Origin: Mallotus nudiflorus
Taxonomy: Eukaryota; Streptophyta; Magnoliopsida; Malpighiales; Euphorbiaceae
Direction of reading: 5' to 3'
Assembly: GCA_947683625.1 (NCBI GenBank)
Contig: CANTUR010000240.1
Span: forward strand, 1,714,746-1,778,745
Length of the DNA stretch: 64,000 bases
The translations under genes were made by a program, and so were the position numbers. The notes below the pieces were generated by a model that did no database searches, was not told the DNA's origin, and was given only the letters and a program-made list of their open reading frames with translations. This document shows, in pieces, positions 22,335-33,722 of the stretch (its first letter is position 1; the number at the start of each line of letters is the position of its first letter).

Positions 22335-25300
22335 TGTCACGACCCAAAACAGGGGCCATGACCGGCGCTAGGGAACGGGAATTCTTTCGAATCCGGAACC
22401 CGTAGCAAGCTTAAAAATAAAATAAATATGCAATAATAACCATAAAAATATAATATGCAGCGGAAAATAAAAATCATAATATCATAAATATTACAATATC
22501 ATCCATCTCAACTGGATATAATTCAAAACTCATCACATCGCATATATAATCTCATAAATGTATAATCTTTATACAAATCCAGTTTTACTATAATACATCT
22601 CTTTAAAACAAATACTTTAATTCAAAACTACTGAAAATCACAACTACTGAAAATCACAACTACTGCAGTGTCTAGATAAAATAAATAAGACTCAAGTATA
22701 CAATTTACATAAAGAAGCCGGGGCGGAAGAAATCCGGCGTATCGACCTGCTACTGAGGTCTGAGGAAGTTGACTCTCCTGAAAAATAGTCAACGGAGGGG
22801 AGTCAGACCTCACTGAGTGAATTACTATAGTATATATACATACACTCTAAGTGATAATGCATACAGTCAACAGTATAAGAGTAATATGTATATATACAGG
22901 CAAGTTCATACAGATGCAGAAAAATCATTTTATATATTTTGTCTGAAAATCAACTTTTATGAAGGATCACATAGAACCCTAGAATATCGCAACCTCAGAA
23001 AATAGTGTTAAACAACACTCTAGCCATACAGGCTCACTGAATCCAAATATATCCACTTAATCCATTTGGACAGTAGACTGGCCCCGAGACACTAAGTCAA
23101 CCGAGCTCCAGCAGTCTGACTGCCAGTGTGATTGGCCCCGAGACACTTGGTCAACCGAGCTCCAGCAATCACACCCCAAACCACATCTCACACATATCAA
23201 TAATCATAATCAAATCAATATCCACAAATAGTTAGTAATATAGCCTAAAGCTATAGGCGTACCGGTACGTACTCGGTCCTAGTGCTGCCCACTAGGTAGC
23301 ATGTTCTATTGATATCCTTCAGTAATAAATAATAAAACATTCATTCACAAATACATGATGCATGAATTTAAATAAATCAACAATATAAACCATATATATA
23401 CCGGAAATATACCAAAAGTAAACCAGGTATATTTCGAGTATATATATGTCAAATAAATCCAATCAAATCACAAATTAAATTAAAAATATATTTAAAAACA
23501 TTTTAAATATATTTTATTAATAAAACTTGTATATAATTTATTATATACCAAAAATATACCAAAAATATACTTGAATATAAATCACATTATTTATGCTTAT
23601 TCAGTCAAAATAAAACATGCATTTTCTAAATCATGCATCCTAAGCATATATATATAATATAGTAACTCACCTAATGCGCTCCACGAGACAGGTCCGACGG
23701 GCCTGGTCCACTAACCCTCGGTCTCGGCGCAACTAAACAAGAAATAATTATTCGACATCAGAATAACCCTAACAGAAATCCTAGAATTCAATCTAGAGTA
23801 TTAAATACAGAATCGAAAATTAGGGTTCGACTGGATATCACGTTTTACGAGAATTCTACCGAAAATCCGGCAGAACCTCCCCTGTAAAACGGACATCTCT
23901 CTACTCAAAAGAGTAGAGCCGACCCTGCAAAGAAAATACACTTCAAAAATAACCACCACAATCGATCACAACCCCTCGGTCGGACTCCAGACTACAATTT
24001 GTCGACCGGGGTCCACAAACACAGAATATATATATTCAAATATACCAAAAATATCCTTAAATCATAAAAATACATTTTATAGGTAAAAATTACATAATTA
24101 ACCTTGAAACACTGTAAAAACCGATTAAAACTCATTTTATTAGAAAAACCGTATATTATATATATAATTGAAAATAATTCCCGAAAATAGTTTTAATTAG
24201 TTAAAAATACTAAATATTTTGTAGAAATCATTTTTATACCTTAAATAAATATTAAAACCAATTAAATTACATTTTTAGACAATTTAGGGTAAAATTACCA
24301 AAATACCCCTATATATATATATATATACCTAAATTACTTTAAAAATTCACCAAAAATCATACAATTATCCAAAATTAATTTTCTCAACATATTTATTAAT
24401 AATATTAATAATTAAACTCAATTAACCAATTAAATTCAATTTAAAACACAATTAACTTAATTTTACAAAATCACATAAACTTCAATAATTAAAAATAAAT
24501 ACTTAGAAATTCATAAAAATTCCAAATAAATTCCTATAATTCATTTCAACACCCAATTTAACCATAAACTCCAATTTCATAATTTAAATAATTAATTTCC
24601 GAAAATTAGAAAATAATATTAAAATATTCAAAAATACCCAAAAATCCAAACAATCTCCAAAAATTCTACAAAAATTCATACATGTAGATTAAGCTACTAG
24701 GATCAACATTTGTGAAGGGAGTTTTCATGAATCAATCAATTAGAAGCTCAAAAAAATCAAAAACCCTAATGTGACCGAAATAGAAAAATCAAAACCTAAG
24801 CAAATCTAAACCAATTCAGCTGAAACCAAAGCTAGAATAACACTCACCGGACCTCAAGGAGTCGATGAAGACCGGCGGTGTCGAAAACGGTGGCCGGAGG
24901 AGGGAGAAACGGCGAAGGGCCAAGTTTCGACCAAAAATGGAAAACTAGCTCGCCGGCACCGGGGGAAGGAGCTGCTGGCGGCGGGGGACGGCTAGGAACG
25001 GTGGGTGGCAAGCCGGGAGGCACACCGACGGTAGGTGGCCGGAGTTGCAGCGGGAGGGAAGGAAGAATGGTGATGGTCGGGCGCGGGAGAGAAGAAGAAA
25101 AAGAAAAAGAAAGAAAAAGGAAAGAAAAAGAAAAAGAAAGAAAAAAAAAGAAAAAGGAAAAGAAAAATAAAATAAAATAAAATAATTAAATATTAATAAA
25201 ATAATAATAAAATAATAAATTTTTAATAATTTAAAAATAAATAAAATAATTAAATAATAATAAATAAATGATTAATAAATAATATAATATTAGGGTAATA

Positions 25301-25614
25301 ATAAACCCTAATTAAATAAATATACACACACAGGCTTTATTTAATAATTTAAAAATATGTATGAGTTCATGCAAACCCGTAAATACATTTAAAATAATTA
25401 ATAATACATTGTTTACGTAGAAATTTCCCCGAAAATGAAAGTCCCGGGAAAATTTTACGTAAAATACTGAAAATAATAGACAGTAATTAAAATAGGTTTA
25501 AAATACATATCAACTCATAAAAACATCGTATAATGCATAAAAATTATTGACACTGTATATCCCGGTACAGTGTAAAAATATATATTTTTTTTTAAAAAAA
25601 CACGGGATATTACA
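22335..25614 (-). repeat. 3' LTR of nested chromovirus
   Basis: On the plus strand begins TGTCACGACC and ends CGGGATATTACA. In element sense it holds a long pyrimidine tract (25080-25170) followed by a GC-rich stretch (about 24840-25080) that is out of character with the AT-rich rest. Plus-strand frames inside it (24878-25180) are antisense to the element and not genes. Confidence 0.93.
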
Positions 25615-25628
25615 GTCTTCCCCCCTTA
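25615..25628 (-). other. Polypurine tract of nested chromovirus
   Basis: On the minus strand AAGGGGGGAAGAC lies directly before the 3' LTR start TGTAATATCC. Confidence 0.8.
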
Positions 25629-25668
25629 CAAGAATTCGTCCCCGAATTCCAAAAAGAAGATTACAGAA

Positions 25669-28413
25669 TCAGGAAGGAAAGAGATACGGGTAAGAAGCTC
25701 GCATCTCAGCTTCAGTCTCCCACGTATGCTCTTCAACTCTGTCGCTACGCCACAAAACCTTGACCATCGGAATCTGCTTCGATCGCAACTGTCGAACTTG
25801 AAAATCTACGATCGCCACAGGTTCTTCCACAAACGTCAAATCTTCACTCACTTCCACACTGTCGGGTTGCAACACGTGTGAAGGATCTGAAATATACTTC
25901 CTCAACATCGAGATATGAAATACTGGATGCACTTGTGACATACTCGGAGGCAAATCCAACCGATATGCAACAGTGCCAACTCTCTCCAGAATCTCAAACG
26001 GTCCAATATATCTCGGTGCTAACTTACCCTTCCTGCCAAATCTCATCACACCCTTCATCGGAGATACCTTCAGAAAAACATAATCTCCAATCTGAAACTC
26101 CACATCTCTGCGCCTAGGATCCGCATAACTCTTCTGTCTGCTTATTGCGGTCTCTAATCTTCGCTTGATCACGGCGACTTTCTCTGCAGCATCTTGAACC
26201 ATCTCTGGTCCAGACAAAACTCTCTCACCAATCTCATCCCAACTCAACGGGGATCTACACTTCCTTCCATACAACGCCTCATATGGTGCCATGCCAATAC
26301 TGCTATGGTAGCTGTTATTATATGCAAACTCAACAAGCGACAAATGATCATCCCAGCTACCTCCTAAATCCAAGACACACATCCTCAACATATCTTCCAG
26401 TGTCTGGATCATCCTCTCAGACTGACCATCTGTCTGAGGATGAAAAGCAGTACTGAAATCCAACCTAGTGCCCATCGCTTCCTGCAACTTCTGCCAAAAA
26501 CGAGAAGTAAACACTGAACCTCTATCTGACACAATGGACACAGGTACTCCATGAAGGCATACAATATGCTTCACGTACAACTTCGCCAATCTAGCAACTG
26601 AATATGTGGCTTTCACAGGCAAGAAATGTGCAGACTTCGTCAATCTGTCTACAATCACCCAAATGGAATCGTATCCATCCTTCGAATGAGGTAAACCGAC
26701 CACAAAATCCATAGCTATCCTTTCCCATTTCCACTCGGGAATAGGAAGAGGCTGAAGCTTCCCAGAAGGCTTCTGATGTTCGGCTTTCACTTGCTGACAT
26801 GTCAAGCACTTAGCAACATAATCGGCAACATCCTTCTTCAATCCATCCCACCAGTATAAATCTCTGATACTGTGGTACATCTTACTAACACCAGGATGTA
26901 CGCTGTAAGCTGTAGAATGTGCTTCCTCTAGGATTTCTTCTCTCAAATCATCCACATCAGGAACACACAATCTACCACTGATCCACAACACACCATCATC
27001 ATCAAGTGTGAAATCAGTGAACTTCCCTGCTCTGACATTCTCTGCAAGCTCTTCCAGAATAGGATCTCGGCTCTGAGCTGCTTTAATCCTATCCCTTAGC
27101 ACAGATCGTACTTTAAACTGAGCTAACAGTCCACCTGATCTACTGATCTTCATCATCAGACCTTGATCCACCATCAGATGCAATTCCTGGATCAATGGTC
27201 TCCTCTCAACACCAATGTGAGCAAGACTACCTGAGGACTTCCTACTCAAGGCATCTGCTACCACATTAGCTTTACCCGGATGGTAAAGAATCTCGCAATC
27301 ATAATCCTTCAACAGTTCCAACCATCTTCTCTGCCTCAGATTCAAATCTCGCTGCTGGAAAATGTACTTAAGGCTCTTGTGATCAGTAAATATCTCACAA
27401 GTCACCCCGTACAAATAATGTCTCCAAATCTTCAAAGCAAAGATCACTGCAGCCATCTCTAGATCATGTGTAGGATAGTTCTGCTCATGCTTCTTCAACT
27501 GCCTCGAAGCATAGGCTATCACCCTTCCATTCTTCATCAACACACAACCAAGACCAATTCTAGAGGCATCACAGTAAACTGTGAACTTATCCACACTATT
27601 AGGCAAAGCTAATACTGGCGCTGTGGTCAACTTCTCCTTCAACAACTGAAAGCTGTTCTCACAAGCTTCTGACCACTCAAATCTAACATTCTTCTGAGTC
27701 AAGCGAGTCATAGGGGTTGCTATCCTGGAAAAATCTTGCACAAACCGCCTATAATACCCGGCTAAACCCAGAAAACTCCGAATCTCCGTAACAGAAGTAG
27801 GTCTAGGCCACTCAGATACTACTTCAATCTTCTGTGGATCAACCTGAATACCTTCTTTAGACACTACGTGTCCAAGAAAAGAAACACTCTCCATCCAGAA
27901 ATCACACTTCGAGAATTTAGCATAAAGTTGATGATCTCTCAGTGTCTGTAGTACAATCCTCAAATGATATACATGCTCTTCCATACTCCTCGAATATACC
28001 AGTATATCATCAATGAAGACTACTACAAACTGATCCATATACGGTCTGAATACCCTATTCATCAGATCCATAAAAGCTGCTGGTGCATTAGTCAAACCAA
28101 AAGACATCACCAGAAACTCATAATGGCCATATCTAGTGCGGAATGCTGTCTTAGGAATATCAGCTTCACTGATCCGCAGCTGATGATAACCTGACCTCAA
28201 GTCAACCTTAGAAAAGAACCGTGCACCCTGGAGCTGATCAAACAAATCATCTATCCTCGGGAGAGGATACTTGTTCTTCACTGTCACCTTATTCACCTCT
28301 CTGTAGTCAATGCACAGTCTCAGGGTACCATCCTTCTTCTTCACAAACAGGACTGGTGCACCCCAAGGAGAAACACTGGGTCTAATAAAACCTTTCTCCA
28401 ACAACTCTTGCAA
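25669..28413 (-). CDS. pol: Ty3/gypsy pol: RT-RNase H-integrase-chromodomain
   Basis: A continuous 914-codon frame. Reverse transcriptase occupies about residues 1-180 with the catalytic FIDD box at 133-136. RNase H spans about 275-390 with the acidic residues of YCDAS (282), HDLEM (319) and FTDHKS (344) and the DALSRK end. Integrase spans about 495-770: zinc-finger HxxxxxxH...CLTC (499, 506, 536, 539) and catalytic Asp569, Asp630 and Glu666. A GPY/F-type IGPF motif follows, then a chromodomain at about 855-905 (KVLW..., TWE). Chromodomains of this type direct integration toward particular chromatin marks. The frame begins just after a TAG stop (28414-28416), upstream of which the same frame continues as protease and gag, so the native product would be one polyprotein. 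All pol catalytic residues I could check are present. Confidence 0.93.
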   Translation of the reverse strand: MQELLEKGFIRPSVSPWGAPVLFVKKKDGTLRLCIDYREVNKVTVKNKYPLPRIDDLFDQLQGARFFSKVDLRSGYHQLRISEADIPKTAFRTRYGHYEFLVMSFGLTNAPAAFMDLMNRVFRPYMDQFVVVFIDDILVYSRSMEEHVYHLRIVLQTLRDHQLYAKFSKCDFWMESVSFLGHVVSKEGIQVDPQKIEVVSEWPRPTSVTEIRSFLGLAGYYRRFVQDFSRIATPMTRLTQKNVRFEWSEACENSFQLLKEKLTTAPVLALPNSVDKFTVYCDASRIGLGCVLMKNGRVIAYASRQLKKHEQNYPTHDLEMAAVIFALKIWRHYLYGVTCEIFTDHKSLKYIFQQRDLNLRQRRWLELLKDYDCEILYHPGKANVVADALSRKSSGSLAHIGVERRPLIQELHLMVDQGLMMKISRSGGLLAQFKVRSVLRDRIKAAQSRDPILEELAENVRAGKFTDFTLDDDGVLWISGRLCVPDVDDLREEILEEAHSTAYSVHPGVSKMYHSIRDLYWWDGLKKDVADYVAKCLTCQQVKAEHQKPSGKLQPLPIPEWKWERIAMDFVVGLPHSKDGYDSIWVIVDRLTKSAHFLPVKATYSVARLAKLYVKHIVCLHGVPVSIVSDRGSVFTSRFWQKLQEAMGTRLDFSTAFHPQTDGQSERMIQTLEDMLRMCVLDLGGSWDDHLSLVEFAYNNSYHSSIGMAPYEALYGRKCRSPLSWDEIGERVLSGPEMVQDAAEKVAVIKRRLETAISRQKSYADPRRRDVEFQIGDYVFLKVSPMKGVMRFGRKGKLAPRYIGPFEILERVGTVAYRLDLPPSMSQVHPVFHISMLRKYISDPSHVLQPDSVEVSEDLTFVEEPVAIVDFQVRQLRSKQIPMVKVLWRSDRVEEHTWETEAEMRASYPYLFPS

Positions 28414-29067
28414 CTACTCCTTCAACTCTCTCAACTCTGCAGGAGCCATACGATAGGGTGGCATAGATATAGGAGTAGTACCTGGAACCACATCTATACA
28501 GAACTCAATCTCTCTATGAGGTGGTAAACCTGGCAACTCCTCAGGAAAAACATCAGGAAACTCACAAGCAACAGGAACATCTGTGAGTGACAACTTCTCC
28601 ACTGACGTATCCCTGACCAATGCCAAAAATCCCTGACAACCTTTCTTCAATAACTTCCTAGCAGAAATAACAGAAATAAGATTCTGAGGTGCTGAACTCC
28701 TATCACCAACAAACTTAAAATCTTCTTCACCAGGAATTCTAAAAGTCACCTCCTTATTCCTGCAATCTACCACGGCATAGTGCTGAGATAACCAATCCAT
28801 TCCCAGAATAACATCAAACTCCATCACATCCAACAAAATCAAATCAACGGGTAATTCTCTATCTCCCACGAGAACTGGACAACCAGAAAGAACAATATCG
28901 GTGTCCAAAGAATCGCTCAGAGGAGTGGCAACAGACAAAGGAAAAGACATCCTCGAAGCTTGCCAACAAGATTTAGAAGCAAAAATAGGAGAAACAAATG
29001 AATGCGTGGCACCCGGATCAAACAAAACCAATGCATCCAGGTAACAAACAGAAAGAATACCTGCCAC
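28414..29067 (-). CDS. Ty3/gypsy protease segment, ends in TAG
   Basis: A 217-residue open segment in the same frame as the pol segment. It holds the aspartic protease motif LFDPGATHSFVS (a DPG variant common in plant Ty3 elements) near its start, and VILGMDWLS about residue 85, then the linker EELPGLPP...REIEF leading to RT. It ends at TAG (28414-28416), which fits a CAG-to-TAG change of a Gln codon. Upstream the frame is open to a second TAG at 29200-29202. No zinc-knuckle motif occurs between gag and protease. The start is only the first Met of the open segment, not a real initiation site. Confidence 0.88.
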   Translation of the reverse strand: MAGILSVCYLDALVLFDPGATHSFVSPIFASKSCWQASRMSFPLSVATPLSDSLDTDIVLSGCPVLVGDRELPVDLILLDVMEFDVILGMDWLSQHYAVVDCRNKEVTFRIPGEEDFKFVGDRSSAPQNLISVISARKLLKKGCQGFLALVRDTSVEKLSLTDVPVACEFPDVFPEELPGLPPHREIEFCIDVVPGTTPISMPPYRMAPAELRELKE

Positions 29068-29199
29068 GACTGCATTAGATGCCTGAGCATCCTGCTGAGT
29101 CAGATGAAAAACTCTGGCCTGGCCTCGACCTCCCTGCTGACTGGTAGAAGCCTGGCCAACACCTCTGGCACCTCCTCTAGTACCTCTACCACGACTCTG

Positions 29200-30108
29200 C
29201 TAAGTCAAACCTCGCTGCTGACTACTCGATCCAACATGAAAACTCGAATACGGAGTAGCCTGCAATCCACTCGACTGAACTCCCAACTGATAATAATCAG
29301 GCATCGCTCCCTGCCTAACTAACCTCAGCTCGATCTCCTTAGCTAGCTCAATCACAGACTCCAGAGTAAGGCCTGCTGTAGGCATACCAGCAAAAGCAGA
29401 ACCCAATCCAGTCACATACGTAGTAACCGCAAAATATTGATCTCGCATCAGATCCTCAGCATATCTACCCAGACGAAGAAACTCTCGGGTATACTCCTCT
29501 ACAGATCGATCTCCACGAGAAATACTGGTCAAACGAAGACGATGACTCAAACGAAGAGGCTCTGGACAAAATCTCCTCATGAATCGCTCTCGAAACTGAA
29601 CCCATGTCATCGTCATCATATAGGGCTGGATCATCTGAATAAACCAATCCAAAGCTGGTCCCTCGACAGACAACTCAACAATCATGATCCGCTGGTACTC
29701 GGTATGAGCAGTCCGAGTCCTAGTCTCAATCGCATGCAGAAAATCTAAAGGATCTGAAGTACCATCGAAAGCAATCCTGCCAACTCGGGCATAGAACAAA
29801 GCTGCCTCAGGGTCAGACATACCCTGCTGGTAGGCAGGCTGAACAGCAGGAGGAACAGGAATATCAAATTCAGGCTCAACAGGCTCCTCGTCCTGTAACT
29901 CTCTCTGCCTACGGTGACCTGCCGCTCCTCGAGGTCTACCTCTGCCACGACCTCTACGTCTAACTGGCGGCTCAGGAGGTAAAACCTCATCCTGAAAAGA
30001 CTCATCATCCTCGGCCTCAACGACCGGTGGAGCGACACGCGCTCGCCTCCTCATACTGAAAAGACAAACGGAAAGATTCAGACAAAACAGACAACGGAGG
30101 AATAACAC
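29200..30108 (-). CDS. gag: Ty3/gypsy gag, truncated by TAG
   Basis: 302 codons. A basic, Pro/Arg-rich N-terminus is followed by a retrotransposon gag domain (about 100-270: ARVGRIAFDGTSDP, EGPALDWF, TWVQFRERFMRRF, YTREFLRLGRYAEDL). The first Met at 30106-30108 is one option; an inner Met in the MRRRAR segment (30055) gives a start more like relatives, since the first 18 residues are hydrophobic and unlike gag. The TAG at 29200-29202 fits a mutated Gln codon, and translation in the same frame continues as a QSRGRG-rich linker into protease. The CCHC zinc knuckle expected near the end of gag is missing. Confidence 0.88.
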   Translation of the reverse strand: MLFLRCLFCLNLSVCLFSMRRRARVAPPVVEAEDDESFQDEVLPPEPPVRRRGRGRGRPRGAAGHRRQRELQDEEPVEPEFDIPVPPAVQPAYQQGMSDPEAALFYARVGRIAFDGTSDPLDFLHAIETRTRTAHTEYQRIMIVELSVEGPALDWFIQMIQPYMMTMTWVQFRERFMRRFCPEPLRLSHRLRLTSISRGDRSVEEYTREFLRLGRYAEDLMRDQYFAVTTYVTGLGSAFAGMPTAGLTLESVIELAKEIELRLVRQGAMPDYYQLGVQSSGLQATPYSSFHVGSSSQQRGLT

Positions 30109-30235
30109 TGAAAACTACAGCAAGGAATACTCATCAAGACATACTCGAACCTAATACACTGCAGTAGTCCAACAGAAAACACAACTCAAAAACTAGGGCC
30201 ACAACTCACACAACTAAGCCCTGACACAGAACTCC

Positions 30236-30247
30236 GCTCTGATACCA
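30236..30247 (-). other. Primer-binding site, initiator tRNA-Met type
   Basis: On the minus strand TGGTATCAGAGC, four bases inside the 5' LTR boundary at 30252. Confidence 0.85.
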
Positions 30248-30251
30248 ACTT

Positions 30252-33200
30252 TTTCACGACCCAAAACAGGGGCCATGACCGGCGCTAGGGAACGGGAATT
30301 CTTTCGAATCCGGAACCCGTAGCAAGCCTAAAAATAAAATAAATATGCAATAATAACCATAAAAATATAATATGCAGCGGAAAATAAAAATCATAATATC
30401 ATAAATATTACAATATCATCCATCTCAACTGGATATAATTCAAAACTCATCACATCGCATATATAATCTCATAAATGTATAATCTTTATACAAATCCAGT
30501 TTTACTATAATACATCTCTTTAAAACAAATACTTTAATTCACAACTACTGAAAATCACAACTACTGCAGTGTCTAGATAAAATAAATAAGACTCAAGTAT
30601 ACAATTTACATAAAGAAGCCGGGGCGGAAGAAATCCGGCGTATCGACCTGCTACTGAGGTCTGAGGAAGTTGACTCTCCTGAAAAATAGTCAACGGAGGG
30701 GAGTCAGACCTCACTGAGTGAATTACTATAGTATATATACATACACTCTAAGTGATAATGCATACAGTCAACAGTATAAGAGTAATATGTATATATACAG
30801 GCAAGTTCATACAGATGCAGAAAAATCATTTTATATATTTTGTCTGAAAATCAACTTTTATGAAGGATCACATAGAACCCTAGAATATCGCAACCTCAGA
30901 AAATAGTGTTACACAACACTCTAGCCATACAGGCTCACTGAATCCAAATATATCCACTTAATCCATTTGGACAGTAGACTGGCCCCGAGACACTAAGTCA
31001 ACCGAGCTCCAGCAGTCTGACTGCCAGTGTGATTGGCCCCGAGACACTTGGTCAACCGAGCTCCAGCAATCACACCCCAAACCACATCTCACACATATCA
31101 ATAATCATAATCAAATCAATATCCACAAATAGTTAGTAATATAGCCTAAAGCTATAGGCGTACCGGTACGTACTCGGTCCTAGTGCTGCCCACTAGGTAG
31201 CACGTTCTATTGATATCCTTCAGTAATAAATAATAAAACATTCATTCACAAATACATGATGCATGAATTTAAATAAATCAACAATATAAACCATATATAT
31301 ACCAGAAATATACCAAAAGTAAACCAGGTATATTTCGAGTATATATATGTCAAATAAATCCAATCAAATCACAAATTAAATTAAAAATATATTTAAAAAC
31401 ATTTTAAATATATTTTATTAATAAAACTTGTATATAATTTATTATATACCAAAAATATACCAAAAATATACTTGAATATAAATCACATTATTTATGCATA
31501 TTCAGTCAAAATAAAACATGCATTTTCTAAATCATGCATCCTAAGCATATATATATAATATAGTAACTCACCTAATGCGCTCCACGAGACAGGTCCGACG
31601 GGCCTGGTCCACTAACCCTCGGTCTCGGCGCAACTAAACAAGAAATAATTATTCGACATCAGAATAACCCTAACAGAAATCCTAGAATTCAATCTAGAGT
31701 ATTAAATACAGAATCGAAAATTAGGGTTCGACTGGATATCACGTTTTACGAGAATTCTACCGAAAATCCGGCAGAACCTCCCCTGTAAAACGGACATCTC
31801 TCTACTCAAAAGAGTAGAGCCGACCCTGCAAAGAAAATACACTTCAAAAATAACCACCACAATCGATCACAACCCCTCGGTCGGACTCCAGACTACAATC
31901 TGTCGACCGGGGTCCACAAACACAGAATATATATATTCAAATATACCAAAAATATCCTTAAATCATAAAAATACATTTTATAGGTAAAAATTACATAATT
32001 AACCTTGAAACACTGTAAAAACCGATTAAAACTCATTTTATTAGAAAAACCGTATATTATATATATAATTGAAAATAATTCCCGAAAATAGTTTTAATTA
32101 GTTAAAAATACTAAATATTTTGTAGAAATCATTTTTATACCTTAAATAAATATTAAAACCAATTAAATTACATTTTTAGACAATTTAGGGTAAAATTACC
32201 AAAATACCCCTATATATATATATATACCTAAATTACTTCAAAAATTCACCAAAAATCATACAATTATCCAAAATTAATTTTCTCAACATATTTATCAATA
32301 ATATTAATAATTAAACTCAATTAACCAATTAAATTCAATTTAAAACACAATTAACTTAATTTTACAAAATCACATAAACTTCAATAATTAAAAATAAATA
32401 CTTAGAAATTCATAAAAATTCCAAATAAATTCCTATAATTCATTTCAACACCCAATTTAACCATAAACTCCAATTTCATAATTTAAATAATTAATTTCCG
32501 AAAATTAGAAAATAATATTAAAATATTCAAAAATACCCAAAAATCCAAACAATCTCCAAAAATTCTACAAAAATTCATACATGTAGATTAAACTACTAGG
32601 ATCAACATTTGTGAAGGGAGTTTTCATGAATCAATCAATTCGAAGCTCAAAAAAATCAAAAACCCTAATGTGACCGAAATAGAAAAATCAAAACCTAAGC
32701 AAATCTAAACCAATTCAGCTGAAACCAAAGCTAGAATAACACTCACCGGACCTCAAGGAGTCGATGAAGACCGGCGGTGTCGAAAACGGTGGCCGGAGGA
32801 GGGAGAAACGGCGAAGGGCCAAGTTTCGGCCAAAAATGGAAAACTAGCTCGCCGGCACCGGGGGAAGGAGCTGCTGGCGGCGGGGGACGGCTGGGAACGG
32901 CGGTGGCAAGCCGGGAGGCACACCGACGGTAGGTGGCCGGAGTTGCAACGGGAGGGAAGGAAGAATGGTGATGGTCGGGCGCGGGAGAGAAGAAGAAAAA
33001 GAAAAAGAAAGAAAAAGGAAAGAAAAAGAAAAAGAAAAAAAAAAAAGAAAAAGGAAAAGAAAAATAAAATAAAATAAAATAATTAAATATTAATAAAATA
33101 ATAATAAAATAATAAATTTTTAATAATTTAAAAATAAATAAAATAATTAAATAATAATAGATAAATGATTAATAAATAATATAATATTAGGGTAATAATA

Positions 33201-33514
33201 AACCCTAATTAAATAAATATACACACACAGGCTTTATTTAATAATTTAAAAATATGTATGAGTTCATGCAAACCCGTAAATACATTTAAAATAATTAATA
33301 ATACATTGTTTACGTAGAAATTTCCCCGAAAATGAAAGTCCCAGGAAAATTTTACGTAAAATACTGAAAATAATAGACAGTAATTAAAATAGGTTTAAAA
33401 TACATATCAACTCATAAAAACATCGTATAATGCATAAAAATTATTGACACTGTATATCCCGGTATAGTGTAAAAATATATATATATATATTTTTTAAAAA
33501 CACGGGATATTACA
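30252..33514 (-). repeat. 5' LTR of nested chromovirus
   Basis: Nearly identical to 22335-25614. On the plus strand the first bases read TTTCACGACC where the other copy has TGTCACGACC, so the inner terminal base has changed. Ends ATATTACA at 33514, followed by target copy ACGTG. Confidence 0.92.
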
Positions 33515-33519
33515 ACGTG

Positions 33520-33722
33520 TGTGGGAGGAATAAGGTTGGAAGGCTTATACTTGCATGTTGCTTATTGATTGCTTCTTGATACTTGCTACTTGCTAAATGC
33601 TTGCCTACTATTTGTTGCATAAACACATGCATCATGCATACATGCATACATACAGTCCATGCATCATACTAATACCTTGTTTTGCAGCCATCATAGATTC
33701 ATTTAGGTCTTCTCATGTTTGG
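33520..33722 (+). other. Leader of Tat/Ogre-like element, 3' part
   Basis: Continuation of the leader after the nested insertion, with short CATGCATACATGCATACATA repeats near 33625-33655. Confidence 0.55.

Larger units (their letters stand above)
22335..33514 (-). mobile_element. Young Ty3/gypsy chromovirus (Tekay-like), nested
   Basis: An 11.2-kb element in reverse orientation: 5' LTR 30252-33514, primer-binding site 30236-30247, gag-pol 30108-25669, purine tract 25615-25628, 3' LTR 22335-25614. Target copies are ATGTG (22330-22334) and ACGTG (33515-33519), 4 of 5 identical. The LTRs are nearly identical by eye, the main difference being an extra 17-bp tandem unit near 22635-22665 in the 3' LTR. 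The single gag-pol frame and C-terminal chromodomain are typical of Tekay-lineage chromoviruses. Two TAG stops interrupt gag-pol, so this copy is unlikely to make a full polyprotein, but it appears otherwise complete. Confidence 0.93.

Noticed and set aside
22817..23005. Small frames identical in both chromovirus LTRs (also 30718-30906)
   Set aside because: Identity follows from LTR duplication and recent age; antisense to the element and without motifs.
24878..25180. Gly/Arg-rich then Glu/Lys-rich 100-residue frame in the LTR
   Set aside because: Antisense to the element and compositional: GC-rich leader plus purine tract.
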